A stretch of 64,000 nt of DNA from Nocardioides islandensis (GTDB lineage: Bacteria > Actinomycetota > Actinomycetes > Propionibacteriales > Nocardioidaceae): positions 148,268 to 212,267 of the forward strand of contig NZ_JADKPN010000009.1 in assembly GCF_015352455.1 (NCBI RefSeq). Reading direction: 5' to 3'. Numbering within the stretch: the stretch's first letter is position 1; every line of letters begins with the position of its first letter. The position numbers were made by a program, and so were the translations under genes. Shown piece by piece: positions 8,646 to 17,251 of the stretch. The notes beneath the pieces were generated by a model. The model worked only from the letters and a program-made list of their open reading frames with translations. It was not told the DNA's origin and ran no database searches.

Positions 8646-9859
8646 GACCCTCCCCCGTTCGCGGGGACGGTGTCGGCCAGCTCCCGGGCCAGCTCGGCGG
8701 CGGCACGGTCGTGGTCGAGGTCGAAGAACGTGAGGGAGTCGCTGCCGACCCGTCCGGTGACGACGTCGAGCACCAGACGTCGGAGCACGTCGCGCGTGAC
8801 CGGGCGGCCTCCGAGCCCGAGCACGACGTCGTGGACCGCTGTCCCGCGCGGAGCCGAGAGCCGCACGTCCTGGCCGAGGATGCTGCCCGACCCGACGGCG
8901 ACGGCCCGGTTCACGACGACCACGTCCGTCACGCCGCGAAGAGCGTCGCGGACCTCGTCGAACGGCCACGGGCGGTAGCAGCAGATGCCCAGAGCGCCGA
9001 CCGCGAGCCCCTCGTCACGCAGCTCGTCGACCACGTCGGCGAGCGAGCCGAGCACCGAGCCGAGGGCGACCACGACCAGCTCGGCGCCGTCGGTCCGGTA
9101 GGGCTGCAGGAGGCCACCGGACGTCCGGCCGAAGGCCGACTCGAACTCCTGGGCCACCGCGCTGACCTCGTCGAGAGCGCGTAGCTGCCGGTGTGCCATC
9201 AGGTACTTCACCTCGGTGAAGGCCTCCGGCCCCACCATCGCACCGATCGTGACCGGGTGGTCGGGGTCGAGCGACTGCCGCGGGTGGAAGTCCGGGAGGA
9301 AGGCGTCGACCTGCTCCTGCTCGGGCACGTCGACCTCTTCCACCGCGTGGGTCAGCACGAACCCGTCCATGCACACCATCACCGGCAGGGAGGTCCGCTC
9401 GGACAGGGCGAACGCCTGCACGTGCAGGTCCACGGCCTCCTGGTTCGAGGACGCGAAGAGCATCAACCACCCCGCGTCGCGCTGGGAGAGTGCGTCGGAG
9501 TGGTCGTTCCAGATGTTGATCGGCGCGCCGAGCGCCCGGTTGGCCACCGTCATCACCATCGGCAGGCCCAGGCCGGACGCGTTGGGCAGCGCCTCGGCCA
9601 TGAAGAGCAGGCCCTGGCTCGCCGTGGCCGTGTAGGTCCGGGCCCCGGCGGCGGAGGCACCGATGCACGCCGAGAGCGCGCCGAACTCGGACTCGACGGT
9701 CAGGTACTCGCACGGGGCCAGCCCGCCCGAGGCGACCAGCTCGGAGAGAGCCTCCACGATGTGGGTCTGCGGCGAGATGGGGTACGCCGCGACGACGCGA
9801 GGCCGGCACCGGGCCACCGTGTCGGCGACCGCGAGCGAGCCCTCGAGCTGCCTACGCAT
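8642..9859 (-). CDS. porA: Pyruvate/2-oxoacid:ferredoxin oxidoreductase alpha subunit
   Basis: A 405-residue subunit with the PFOR alpha signature near its N-terminus (AAYPISPQTHIVEALSE), the conserved VESEFGALSACIGAS segment, and a C-terminal transketolase-like domain (GSVLGSLADVVDELRDEG). It pairs with beta to form the TPP active site. I chose the ATG at 9859 because GGGGGAG lies 8 bp before it; a GTG at 9868 is possible but sits against the ribosome site. The gamma stop at 9852 overlaps this start, so the two are translationally coupled. Confidence 0.92.
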   Translation of the reverse strand: MRRQLEGSLAVADTVARCRPRVVAAYPISPQTHIVEALSELVASGGLAPCEYLTVESEFGALSACIGASAAGARTYTATASQGLLFMAEALPNASGLGLPMVMTVANRALGAPINIWNDHSDALSQRDAGWLMLFASSNQEAVDLHVQAFALSERTSLPVMVCMDGFVLTHAVEEVDVPEQEQVDAFLPDFHPRQSLDPDHPVTIGAMVGPEAFTEVKYLMAHRQLRALDEVSAVAQEFESAFGRTSGGLLQPYRTDGAELVVVALGSVLGSLADVVDELRDEGLAVGALGICCYRPWPFDEVRDALRGVTDVVVVNRAVAVGSGSILGQDVRLSAPRGTAVHDVVLGLGGRPVTRDVLRRLVLDVVTGRVGSDSLTFFDLDHDRAAAELARELADTVPANGGGS

Positions 9860-10445
9860 GGGTCCCACTCCCCCGCGTCTGCGTCGCGACGAGGTCGTAG
9901 GCCAGCTCGGCCAGCCGCACGTTGGCGTCGGCGACGTGCTCCCCGAGGCCGGCGAACCGTCGGCGGATCGAGCCCGCCACGGCCTCCGGCTCCAGCAGCC
10001 CGGTGATCCCCACGACGGCCCCGATGAGCGCCGTGTTCGGGAGCGGCCGCCCCAGGAGCTCTCGGGACAAGTCGTTCGCCGGGACGGTCACCCAGTGCTG
10101 GGCGGGCCCCATGACCAGGCCGCCGCGCGCCAGGTCGGCCAGGTCGCGACGGGTGTTGACGAGCACCGTGCCGTCGTCGGGCAGCCCGGCGAGGACGGCG
10201 GGGTCGCGCAGCAGCGTCAGGTCCTGCACCATGACGAGGTCGGGGTGGCTGACAGGGTCGTGCGAGCGGATCGGCCGGTCCGAGATGCGGCAGCTGGCCG
10301 TCACCGGGGCGCCGGTGCGCTCCGACCCGAAGCTCGGCAACGCCTGTGCGTGGAGGCCCTGGTCGAACGCGGCCACCGACAGCAGCTCCGCCGCCGTGAC
10401 GACGCCTTGGCCGCCACGGCCGTGGATGCGCACGTCCAGCTTCAT
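9852..10445 (-). CDS. porG: Pyruvate/2-oxoacid:ferredoxin oxidoreductase gamma subunit
   Basis: A 197-residue PFOR gamma-domain protein. It begins with the typical RIHGRGGQGVVTAAELL motif and has the conserved SFGSERTGAPV segment. It completes the alpha-beta-gamma enzyme; the delta function appears supplied by the fused flavoprotein at 6016-7647. The start overlaps the GAPDH stop (ATGA). The order gamma-alpha-beta is common in bacterial and archaeal three-subunit 2-oxoacid oxidoreductases. Confidence 0.92.
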   Translation of the reverse strand: MKLDVRIHGRGGQGVVTAAELLSVAAFDQGLHAQALPSFGSERTGAPVTASCRISDRPIRSHDPVSHPDLVMVQDLTLLRDPAVLAGLPDDGTVLVNTRRDLADLARGGLVMGPAQHWVTVPANDLSRELLGRPLPNTALIGAVVGITGLLEPEAVAGSIRRRFAGLGEHVADANVRLAELAYDLVATQTRGSGTHA

Positions 10446-11461
10446 GGCCCGGAGGGAGTCGCCGCGTGCGAGCCCACCAGGCGGGTCAGCTCGAGCAGCC
10501 GCGCGGTGTACCCCCACTCGTTGTCGTACCAGCCGAAGACCTTCACGAAGCTGCCCGCGGTCTGCGTCAGCGAGGAGTCGAACACGCACGAGGCCGAGTC
10601 ACCGATCACGTCGACCGAGACGAACGGCTCGTCCTCGTAGCGCAGCCGGTCGCGCAGCTCGGGAGTGGCCGCCGCAGCCTCGAAGGCCGCGTTGACCTCG
10701 GCGACCGTCACCTCGCGGTCGAGCAGCACCGCCAGGTCGACGAGCGAGCCGTCGACGACCGGCACCCGCAGGGCGACACCGTCGAGGCGACCTGCCAGCT
10801 CCGGGAGGACCTCGCCGACCGCCTTCGCCGCGCCTGTGGTCGTCGGGACGATGTTCACCGCCGCCGACCGGGCCCGCCGGGCGTCCTTGTGGGGCGCGTC
10901 GAGCAGGTTCTGGTCCCCGGTGTAGGCGTGGACGGTGCTCATGAAGCCGTGCTGCACGCCGAAGGCGTCGTGGAGCACCTTGACCATCGGCGCGACACAG
11001 TTGGTCGTGCACGAGGCGTTGGAGACGACGTCGTGGTGGGCGGGCTGGTAGTCGTGGTCGTTGACGCCCATCACGAAGGTGGCGTCCACGTCCTTGCCGG
11101 GCGCCGAGATGACGACCTTGCGGGCGCCGGCCTCGAGGTGGCCGCCCGCGGTGTCGCCCGTGCGGAACTTGCCCGTGCACTCGACGGCGACGTCGACGGC
11201 GAGCTCGCCCCACGGCAGCTCCGCCGGGCTCGAGACCCGGAAGACGGGGATCTTGTGGCCGCCGATGACCAGCGCGTCGTCGCCGATCTCGATCTCGCCC
11301 GGGAAGGGCCCGAACGTGCTGTCGCGGCGGAGCAACGTCCGCAGCATCCGGATGTCCGCCACGTCGTTGACGCCGACGACCTGGATGTCGTCGCTGAGCA
11401 CTGCCTGGCGCAGCAGCGTCCGGCCGACCCGTCCGAGCCCGTTGATGCCGATCCTGATCAT
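10442..11461 (-). CDS. gap: Glyceraldehyde-3-phosphate dehydrogenase
   Basis: A 339-residue NAD-dependent enzyme converting glyceraldehyde-3-phosphate to 1,3-bisphosphoglycerate. The N-terminal GINGLGRVG binds the cofactor, Asp33 favours NAD+, and Cys151 in SNASCTTNC is the nucleophile. The C-terminal DNEWGY is intact. Unusually, it heads an operon with PFOR, joining the oxidative step of glycolysis to anaerobic pyruvate oxidation. A paired DosR-like box lies about 105 bp upstream. It is probably a second, oxygen-limitation copy besides a housekeeping gap gene elsewhere; that is inference. Confidence 0.95.
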   Translation of the reverse strand: MIRIGINGLGRVGRTLLRQAVLSDDIQVVGVNDVADIRMLRTLLRRDSTFGPFPGEIEIGDDALVIGGHKIPVFRVSSPAELPWGELAVDVAVECTGKFRTGDTAGGHLEAGARKVVISAPGKDVDATFVMGVNDHDYQPAHHDVVSNASCTTNCVAPMVKVLHDAFGVQHGFMSTVHAYTGDQNLLDAPHKDARRARSAAVNIVPTTTGAAKAVGEVLPELAGRLDGVALRVPVVDGSLVDLAVLLDREVTVAEVNAAFEAAAATPELRDRLRYEDEPFVSVDVIGDSASCVFDSSLTQTAGSFVKVFGWYDNEWGYTARLLELTRLVGSHAATPSGP

Positions 11462-11565
11462 CGTGGAGCCTCCTCTTCCTGCGGGCGCCATCGGTGACGC
11501 ACGCTCCATCTCCACCCTGGGTGCGCGAACGAGGGTCCGGCAGGGCGGGAGGACCCACGTGGGCA

Positions 11566-11605
11566 TGGACCAAGGTCCCGTCGGGCGGTTCGGGACCTTT
11601 CCCCT
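11566..11605. promoter_or_regulatory. DosR-like boxes between gap-PFOR operon and small-protein gene
   Basis: TGGACCAAGGTCCC (11566-11579) and GGGACCTTTCCCCT (11592-11605) lie in the 197-bp divergent region. The first is 105 bp before gap, the second 53 bp before the plus-strand gene at 11659. Each probably serves one direction. Confidence 0.65.
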
Positions 11606-11658
11606 GGTCGGGGCCCGGCCCGTCTTGGCAGCCTCGGCCCATCACCGAAGGAGATGCG

Positions 11659-11889
11659 ATGACCGCCCACACCCGCGCCGGCGTGCGCGATCTGGCCGAG
11701 CGCCTGACCCTCGAGTACGCCGGTGCCCTTCCACCGGGGCAGGTGCTCGCCATGGTCTTCCGCGCCGAGCGGTCACTCGGGACGCGGAGCCGCCTTCCCG
11801 ACGCGATCCGGCTCGAGGTGTGCGAGCAGGCGGTCCGCCGCATGCTCACCGACCGCCTGGCCGCGCAGTCCTGGCCCTCCGCGAGCTGA
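11659..11889 (+). CDS. Small helical protein, possible three-helix dimerisation domain
   Basis: A 76-residue hypothetical protein, start ATG at 11659 behind GAAGGAGATGCG. The sequence reads as two or three amphipathic helices (residues about 6-36 and 45-70) with a single Cys. It resembles short actinobacterial proteins sometimes labelled three-helix bundle dimerisation domain, but I recognise no catalytic residues. A DosR-like box 53 bp upstream ties it to the regulon. Molecular role unknown. Confidence 0.7.
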   Translation: MTAHTRAGVRDLAERLTLEYAGALPPGQVLAMVFRAERSLGTRSRLPDAIRLEVCEQAVRRMLTDRLAAQSWPSAS

Positions 11890-11928
11890 GCGCGGCCACC
11901 GACGGGCACGTGACGGCCCTGGCACCCG

Positions 11929-12606
11929 TCACCAGAGGCCGCCGACGGTGCCCCAGGTGAAGAACACGAGCAGACCGAGCGTGTTCGAGAACCCGTGCGC
12001 GAGCACGGCCGCCCACAGGCTGCGGTAGTGGAACCTCAGCCAGCCGAAGAACAGGCCGTCGAGGAAGGTCACCGCGAGGCCGACCACGCCCTGCTCGGTG
12101 TGGATCGCCGCGAACAGCAGGGCGGCGCCGAGCACGGCGATCCAGGTGGCCGGAGCACCCCCGCCGAGCACCTCGGTCAGCCGCGTCACGACGAGCCCCC
12201 GGAAGGCCGTCTCCTCGACCAGCGCCCCGAGCGTCCACGAGGCCGCCAGCAACACCAGGAGCAGGCCGACGTCACCCTCGAGGTCGGCGAAGAGGCCGAA
12301 GTCCTGGGTCTCCCCCGTCACCCGTTCGAGCACGGGCATGACGAGCCCCACCTGGGCGACCGACCAGGCGAGGACGAGAAGGGCGACGGTGCCCGCCGTA
12401 CGGACCGGGGCCGGCAGGCGGTGGAAGCCCAACGAGTCGGGACGTTGCCGGCGGAGAGCCAGCGAGACCGCCGACACGGCCACGATCACGAACGCGGGGA
12501 CGAGCAGGTCGAGTGCCACGGCCACGACGGCCGCGGTCAGCTCGAGGCCGGACCACCAGAGGAGGCTCGCGCGCCGGTTCTCGACGGTGGTGGACGGTGG
12601 GCTCAT
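11929..12606 (-). CDS. CPBP-family intramembrane metalloprotease (CAAX protease-like)
   Basis: A 225-residue integral membrane protein with the family motifs in order: EETAFRG (motif 1), FAAIHTEQG (His of motif 2) and AHGFSN (motif 3). These residues build a metal-dependent or glutamate-type peptidase site inside the membrane. The start overlaps the stop of the P-type ATPase gene (ATGA), so the two are co-expressed. The substrate is unknown; such proteins act in signalling, bacteriocin self-immunity or protein maturation in different bacteria. Confidence 0.85.
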   Translation of the reverse strand: MSPPSTTVENRRASLLWWSGLELTAAVVAVALDLLVPAFVIVAVSAVSLALRRQRPDSLGFHRLPAPVRTAGTVALLVLAWSVAQVGLVMPVLERVTGETQDFGLFADLEGDVGLLLVLLAASWTLGALVEETAFRGLVVTRLTEVLGGGAPATWIAVLGAALLFAAIHTEQGVVGLAVTFLDGLFFGWLRFHYRSLWAAVLAHGFSNTLGLLVFFTWGTVGGLW

Positions 12607-15128
12607 CGCGCCGGCTCCCGACCATGGTCCCGACGACGCGCGAGGACCCGACCCGTCGCCACGAACAGGCCGGGGACGCCGGCTGCCGCCAGGAGGACCA
12701 CGAGGTCGCGGCTCGCCAGGGCTTCGGTGCCGAGCAGGTCGCGCAGACCCGGAACCAGGACTCCGGCGACCTGGCACGCGCCGGCGGCGAGCACCGAGAG
12801 CTCCAGGCCGCGGTCGCGCCAGGAGCCCTTGCCGCGCGGCGCCCGGAGCGCCAGCGCGACGCCGAGCTGTCCCAGACCCAGCGTCAGGAAGACGACCGTC
12901 TGGAGCGGTCCTCCTGAGCGGTAGGCCAGCCAGCCGGCCGTGAGCGAGACCGCGGCGGTCATCAACCCAGCTGTGACGATCTGCGTCGCAAGGACGCGAT
13001 CGAGGATCGAGCGCGAGGGAGGGGGCGACGGGTGATGCATGAGCGCGGGATCGAGCGGCTCTGCTCCGAAGGCAACACCAGGCACCCCGTGCGTGACCAT
13101 GTTGACCCACAGGATCATCGCGGGGGTCAACGGCAGCGGCATGCCGAGCAGCGGCCCGACCAGGATCACGACCATCTCCGCCAGGCCGCCGGCCAGGCCG
13201 TAGCGGAGGAAGGTGCGGATGTTGGCGTGGATGCGGCGGCCCTCGCCGATCGCGACGAGGAGCGTCTTGAGGTTGTCGTCGACGAGCACCAGGTCCGCGG
13301 CCTGGCGGGCCACCTCGGTCCCGCGGCCACCCATGGCCACCCCGATGTCGGCGCGCCTGAGGGCCGGGGCGTCGTTCACGCCGTCGCCGGTCATCGCGAC
13401 GACGGCGCCCGTGGCCTGCCAGGCGTCCACGATGCCGACCTTCTGCTCCGGGCGGGTCCGGGCGTAGACATCGATCGACTCCACGTGCCCCGCGTGTGCA
13501 CCGGCGGCGACGGCGTCGCCGTCCGCGACCTCGCCCCCGTCGCGGAGGATGCCGACGGCGTCACCGATCGCGCGGGCCGTGCCCGGATGATCGCCGGTGA
13601 TCATGAGCAGGCGCACGCCCGCACCTCGGCACTCCTCCACCACCTCGCGCGCGTCGGGGTGTGGCGGGTCCACCACGCCCACCAGGCCGACCCACGTGCG
13701 GTTCTCGGCGACGGCCAGGACGCGGTACCCCTGCGCGGCCAGCGTGTCCGCCTCGACCCGCGCCGCCTCGACGTCCGGACCCGGAGCGAGCATGGCGAGC
13801 ACGGCCTCGGGGGCACCCTTGAGCACCTCCAGACGGTGCCCGTCCCGGTCCCGGTGGACCGTGCGCATGGACCGGTTCGCCTCGTCGAACGGGACTCCCT
13901 CGAGTCGGGTCCAGCGCCGCGCCAGCAGGTCGGTCGTGATGCCCTGCTTCGCGGCGGCCACCAGGAGTGCGACGTCGAAGGGATCCCCGACGGCGCGCCA
14001 CGCGTCGCCGTCGCGCACCCCGAGCGTGGCGTCATTGCAGAGTGCGGCGTCCCGCAGGAGCCGCAGCGCCCCGGCCTCGGCCGACTCCGAGCCGACCACC
14101 TCCCCGTAGACGTCGTGGCCGTCCCCCGAGACGTCACAGGGACCGTCCGGGGTCCACAGGCGCCGGGCCACCAGGACACCGCGTGTCAGCGTGCCTGTCT
14201 TGTCCGCGGCCAGCACGGAGACCGAGCCGAGCGTCTCGACGGCGGGCAGGGACCGTACGACGGCGGAGCGGCCGGCCATGCGGTGCGCCCCCAGCGCCAG
14301 GGCCACGGTGACCACGGCGGGCAGGGACTCCGGGATCGCCGCGACCCCCAGGCTGACGGCGAGGACCGCCGCGTCGACGTACGACTCCCCTCGCAGGATG
14401 CTGAGCGCCATCACGACCAGACACAGCGCCGCCGTCACGACGACGAGCTGACGCGACAGGATCGACAGCCTGCGCTGCAGGGGCGTGGGCCGGGGCGGCG
14501 ACGAGGCCACCAGTGCGGCGATGCGCCCGAGGCCGCTGTCCGGGCCGGTCCTGACGACGGTCCCCCACCCACGTCCGCGGCTCACCACCGTGCCGGCCAG
14601 CACCTCGTCGCCCGCCGCGCGGTCCGTCGGCACCGACTCGCCGGTCATCGCCGACTCGTCCACCTGGAGTGCCGACGAGTCCGAGAGGCGCAGGTCTGCC
14701 GGTACCACGTCGCCCGCCTCGAGACGGACCAGGTCGCCGGGCACGACGTCCGCTGCTGGGATGACGACCACGACGCCGTCGCGACGCACGTGCGCGTGCG
14801 GCGAGGCCAGTTGCGTCAGTGCGTCGACGGCGCGTTGCGCGCGGACCTCCTGCACGACGCCGATGACGGTGTTCAGGACGACCACGGCCGCGATGATGGT
14901 GGCGTCCTGGCGGTCCCCGATCGCGAGCACCACCACCCACGCGGCGCACAGCATCATGATCATGGGGTCCCGGAGCTGGCCGGCGACCCTCGCGACGAGG
15001 TGCGGTCGGTGGGCAGCGGGGAGCCGGTTGGGCCCGTGCCTCACCAGGATCCCGTCGGCCTCGGCCGAGGTGAGACCGCCGACCTCCATGTCGTCCGGGG
15101 CGTCGGCGCGGATCGCTCGGGGCATCAC
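12603..15128 (-). CDS. P2-type cation-transporting ATPase (calcium-pump-like)
   Basis: An 841-residue pump with TGES at 162-165 (actuator), D309-KTGT (phosphorylated Asp), TGDGVNDAP hinge and the M4 sequence [12 protein letters not shown], as in Ca2+/Mn2+ P2A pumps. In M6, however, the usual N-x2-T-D is N-x2-T-H ([11 protein letters not shown]), so one Ca2+-coordinating Asp is replaced by His; transport specificity is therefore uncertain. The GTG at 15128 is chosen because GGAGGAG is 8 bp away; an ATG follows immediately at 15125. Its stop overlaps the CPBP protease. Only a degenerate GGACC/GGTCC palindrome, not a clear DosR-like box, precedes it. Confidence 0.88.
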   Translation of the reverse strand: MMPRAIRADAPDDMEVGGLTSAEADGILVRHGPNRLPAAHRPHLVARVAGQLRDPMIMMLCAAWVVVLAIGDRQDATIIAAVVVLNTVIGVVQEVRAQRAVDALTQLASPHAHVRRDGVVVVIPAADVVPGDLVRLEAGDVVPADLRLSDSSALQVDESAMTGESVPTDRAAGDEVLAGTVVSRGRGWGTVVRTGPDSGLGRIAALVASSPPRPTPLQRRLSILSRQLVVVTAALCLVVMALSILRGESYVDAAVLAVSLGVAAIPESLPAVVTVALALGAHRMAGRSAVVRSLPAVETLGSVSVLAADKTGTLTRGVLVARRLWTPDGPCDVSGDGHDVYGEVVGSESAEAGALRLLRDAALCNDATLGVRDGDAWRAVGDPFDVALLVAAAKQGITTDLLARRWTRLEGVPFDEANRSMRTVHRDRDGHRLEVLKGAPEAVLAMLAPGPDVEAARVEADTLAAQGYRVLAVAENRTWVGLVGVVDPPHPDAREVVEECRGAGVRLLMITGDHPGTARAIGDAVGILRDGGEVADGDAVAAGAHAGHVESIDVYARTRPEQKVGIVDAWQATGAVVAMTGDGVNDAPALRRADIGVAMGGRGTEVARQAADLVLVDDNLKTLLVAIGEGRRIHANIRTFLRYGLAGGLAEMVVILVGPLLGMPLPLTPAMILWVNMVTHGVPGVAFGAEPLDPALMHHPSPPPSRSILDRVLATQIVTAGLMTAAVSLTAGWLAYRSGGPLQTVVFLTLGLGQLGVALALRAPRGKGSWRDRGLELSVLAAGACQVAGVLVPGLRDLLGTEALASRDLVVLLAAAGVPGLFVATGRVLARRRDHGREPAR

Positions 15129-15182
15129 GGCGCCATCTCCTCCGGTTCGGACCGGTCCCGGGTCGGTCCGGGACCGCGTCGG

Positions 15183-15440
15183 TCAGTACTGGGCCAGGGC
15201 CTCGATGTCCGCTTGGGCAACGTGCCGGAGGCGCTCGCCCAGGTCCATCAGGGCCCGGGCCGTGGCCAGCTCGTAGCCGATCTCGGCGACGTCGACGTGG
15301 TCCTCGGGCGAGAGCCTCGCCGTGCCGGTCCCGGAGAGGTGCTCGCGCCGGCTGCTGGACAACCGTGCCTCGGCGTGCGTGGTCCCGTCCTTCTCACTCA
15401 GGAACACCTGTACGTCCCATCGGGTCGTGGTCAGCTCCAT
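15183..15440 (-). CDS. DUF1876 protein, Rv1738-like
   Basis: An 85-residue protein with the DUF1876 pattern: an N-terminal beta strand (WDVQVFLSEKDGTTHAEARL), then SGTGTARLSP and the helix VAEIGYELATARALMDLGERL. It aligns along its whole length with M. tuberculosis Rv1738, one of the most strongly hypoxia-induced DosR genes, whose fold resembles ribosome hibernation factors. A role in slowing translation during dormancy is therefore a reasonable hypothesis but not shown. A weak DosR-like box lies 112 bp upstream. Start ATG at 15440. Confidence 0.88.
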   Translation of the reverse strand: MELTTTRWDVQVFLSEKDGTTHAEARLSSSRREHLSGTGTARLSPEDHVDVAEIGYELATARALMDLGERLRHVAQADIEALAQY

Positions 15441-15552
15441 GACGTCCTCCTGGCGGTCGGCCCGGCGCGACGCCGCGCCGGTGCTCGGTGTGTGCACTGC
15501 CAGCACATCGCGAGGTGCGGGGTGACGGGAGGGGCGCGAGACCCGGTGGCCC

Positions 15553-15566
15553 GGGACCAACGTCAG
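15553..15566. promoter_or_regulatory. Weak DosR-like box upstream of DUF1876 gene
   Basis: GGGACCAACGTCAG keeps the left half-site and GTC of the right half. It lies 112 bp before the DUF1876 start, overlapping the 3' end of USP 2. Confidence 0.4.
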
Positions 15567-16477
15567 CTCGCACGGGACGCCGAGGTGGCGGGCGCCGGCG
15601 CGACGGCGACGACGCCGGCGGGCACGACCTCGACAGGGCACCGGCTCGTCCGCAGCACGGTGTGCGCGGTCGCTCCGAGGCGCCCGTACGGCGGCACGGC
15701 GCGCTGGTGGCGGCCGACGAGGAGGAGGTCGGCGCCGGCCGACGCGACCTCCAGCACGTGGGCGGGGCGTCCGTGGGCGACGCGGAGCTCGACGGGGACG
15801 CCGGGGAAGCGCGCACGCCACTCCTCGACCAGGCTCTCGAGCACCGCGGTGCCCTCGGCCTCCCACTCGGCCGCACGCTGGGCGACCTCGCGCCGGTCCA
15901 TCGAGGGGTCGTACAGCTCCCACGACGTGATCACCAGGATCTCGGCGCCGCGCTCCTGGGCGATGTGGAAGGCATGGGACAGCAGCTCGAGTGCGTGCCT
16001 GCGGGACTTCATGCCCACCACGACGCGACGTGCGGTCGAGACCGCGCCCCACGACGACGGCACGACCACGACCGGACACGCGGCACGCGCAGCCACAGCG
16101 GCCGGGGTGCTCCCGAACGGGAGGTCGAAGCGATGACGGGCTGACCGGCCCACCACCAGGAGCCGCCCCGACCGCGACGCCCTCAGGATCCCTTCGGAGC
16201 GTGGGCCGACGACCAGGTCGGTGGTGATCTCGAGCCCCGGAGCCATCCGGCGTGCGGACGCGCTCGACTCGTCGAGCACAGCGCGCCCGGCGGCCTGGAG
16301 CTCGCCGCACGCGACCACGGGGACCAGGTCCTGCGGCGGGGAGCCGGGCCACACGTGCACCAGGTGCAGGCGGTTCCCGTCTCGGAGCGCCTCGTCCACG
16401 GCGTACTCGAGCGCTCCCGCGCTGCCGGGCGTCCCATCGACGGCGACGACGACCGGGCGGCTTCCAGGTGTGGTCAT
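15563..16477 (-). CDS. Tandem-domain universal stress protein (USP 2)
   Basis: A 304-residue protein with two UspA folds, each starting with a typical VVVAVDGTPGSAGALEYA or VVVGMKS strand. The nucleotide motifs are degenerate (GRSARHRFDLPFGS and GRHQRAVPPYGRLGA), so ATP binding is doubtful. It is separated from USP 3 by 118 bp containing its own box, suggesting its own promoter. It precedes the DUF1876 gene on the same strand by 122 bp. Confidence 0.9.
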   Translation of the reverse strand: MTTPGSRPVVVAVDGTPGSAGALEYAVDEALRDGNRLHLVHVWPGSPPQDLVPVVACGELQAAGRAVLDESSASARRMAPGLEITTDLVVGPRSEGILRASRSGRLLVVGRSARHRFDLPFGSTPAAVAARAACPVVVVPSSWGAVSTARRVVVGMKSRRHALELLSHAFHIAQERGAEILVITSWELYDPSMDRREVAQRAAEWEAEGTAVLESLVEEWRARFPGVPVELRVAHGRPAHVLEVASAGADLLLVGRHQRAVPPYGRLGATAHTVLRTSRCPVEVVPAGVVAVAPAPATSASRAS

Positions 16478-16535
16478 GGGCTCGCCTCTCCAGTGGGCTC
16501 CCCCTCAGCACAGCGCGGTGAGCAGCCGGCCCACA

Positions 16536-16549
16536 GAGCCCTAGGTCAC
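16536..16549. promoter_or_regulatory. DosR-like box upstream of USP 2
   Basis: On the minus strand the site reads GTGACCTAGGGCTC, three mismatches from GGGACCTTNGGCCC, 58 bp before the USP 2 start. The spacing matches other boxes in the island. Confidence 0.5.
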
Positions 16550-16595
16550 CCGGCCGCGGGACGTTTCGCCGTCCCCGGCAGCCAGTGGCCGGCCC

Positions 16596-17147
16596 TCAGG
16601 CACTCGACGCTGTGCCCGCCTTCGAGCCACGGGGCCGGCGGTGGCGCCGATGTTCTGGGGGCGTCCGTGCCGGTGACCCGGCGACGGGGTCGGCGTCCGG
16701 ATCCGGCACGACCGTCACGGCGCACGGCGCGGATGCGACGCACTCGGCTGCGACGCTCGGTCGGTGCAGCTGCGACTCCGGGTCGCCTGCACCCACGACC
16801 AGCAGGTCGGCATCCCCACACCGCCCGATCAGCGCTTGCGCCGGTCTGGCGTTGACCAGGAACGTCTGCACGCGGGGCGCCAGGACCGGGTCCAGGGACG
16901 CCACCGCCTCCCACTGGCGGTCCAGCGCGCGCCCGCGCGCGGCGATGTAGCGGCCGGGCACGTCGTGGATCAAGGGTTCGTCGACGTCGGGCCAGGCCGT
17001 GACGATGTCCAGGTCCCAGCCACGATCACGTGCCACGTCGGCAGCGTGCCGCAGGGCCAGCAGGCTCGATCTCGAGCCGTGCACACCGACCACGACACGC
17101 CCTGACGTCCCGTCGGACGCGTCCCGTGGCTCCCGGTTCGCGGCCAT
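16596..17147 (-). CDS. Single-domain universal stress protein (USP 3)
   Basis: A 183-residue protein with one UspA domain (VVVGVHGSRSSLLALRHA at about 17-34; ADLLVVGAGDPES near 115) and a basic, disordered-looking tail of about 30 residues rich in Arg, Pro and His. The G-x2-G-x9-G motif is absent. Start ATG at 17147 with AGGAGT upstream. A box 50 bp upstream places it in the regulon. Confidence 0.85.
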   Translation of the reverse strand: MAANREPRDASDGTSGRVVVGVHGSRSSLLALRHAADVARDRGWDLDIVTAWPDVDEPLIHDVPGRYIAARGRALDRQWEAVASLDPVLAPRVQTFLVNARPAQALIGRCGDADLLVVGAGDPESQLHRPSVAAECVASAPCAVTVVPDPDADPVAGSPARTPPEHRRHRRPRGSKAGTASSA

Positions 17148-17197
17148 GACTCCTCCTACGTTGCCGACAGCCTAGGAAGGCAGCGCGCCCCTCGACA

Positions 17198-17211
17198 GAG
17201 GCAAAGGACCC
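17198..17211. promoter_or_regulatory. DosR-like box upstream of USP 3
   Basis: Minus-strand sequence GGGTCCTTTGCCTC, three mismatches to the island consensus, 50 bp before the USP 3 start. Confidence 0.5.
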
Positions 17212-17251
17212 TGGTGTGCGACCGTCGAGGTACGGGCGCTTCCGTGACGGT

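Noticed and set aside
11895..11935. GACGGG/CCCGTC hairpin between convergent genes as a terminator
   Set aside because: Only 6 bp of stem with an 18-nt loop; too weak to support.
15144..15176. GGACCGGTCC and GGTCCGGGACC repeats upstream of the first P-type ATPase
   Set aside because: Half-sites are spaced 2 bp closer than in the DosR-like boxes and the centre lacks TTN, so not called a box.
13032..16136. Plus-strand open frame of 1,034 codons
   Set aside because: Antisense to a P-type ATPase, DUF1876 and USP genes; His/Arg/Gly-rich with no domain.
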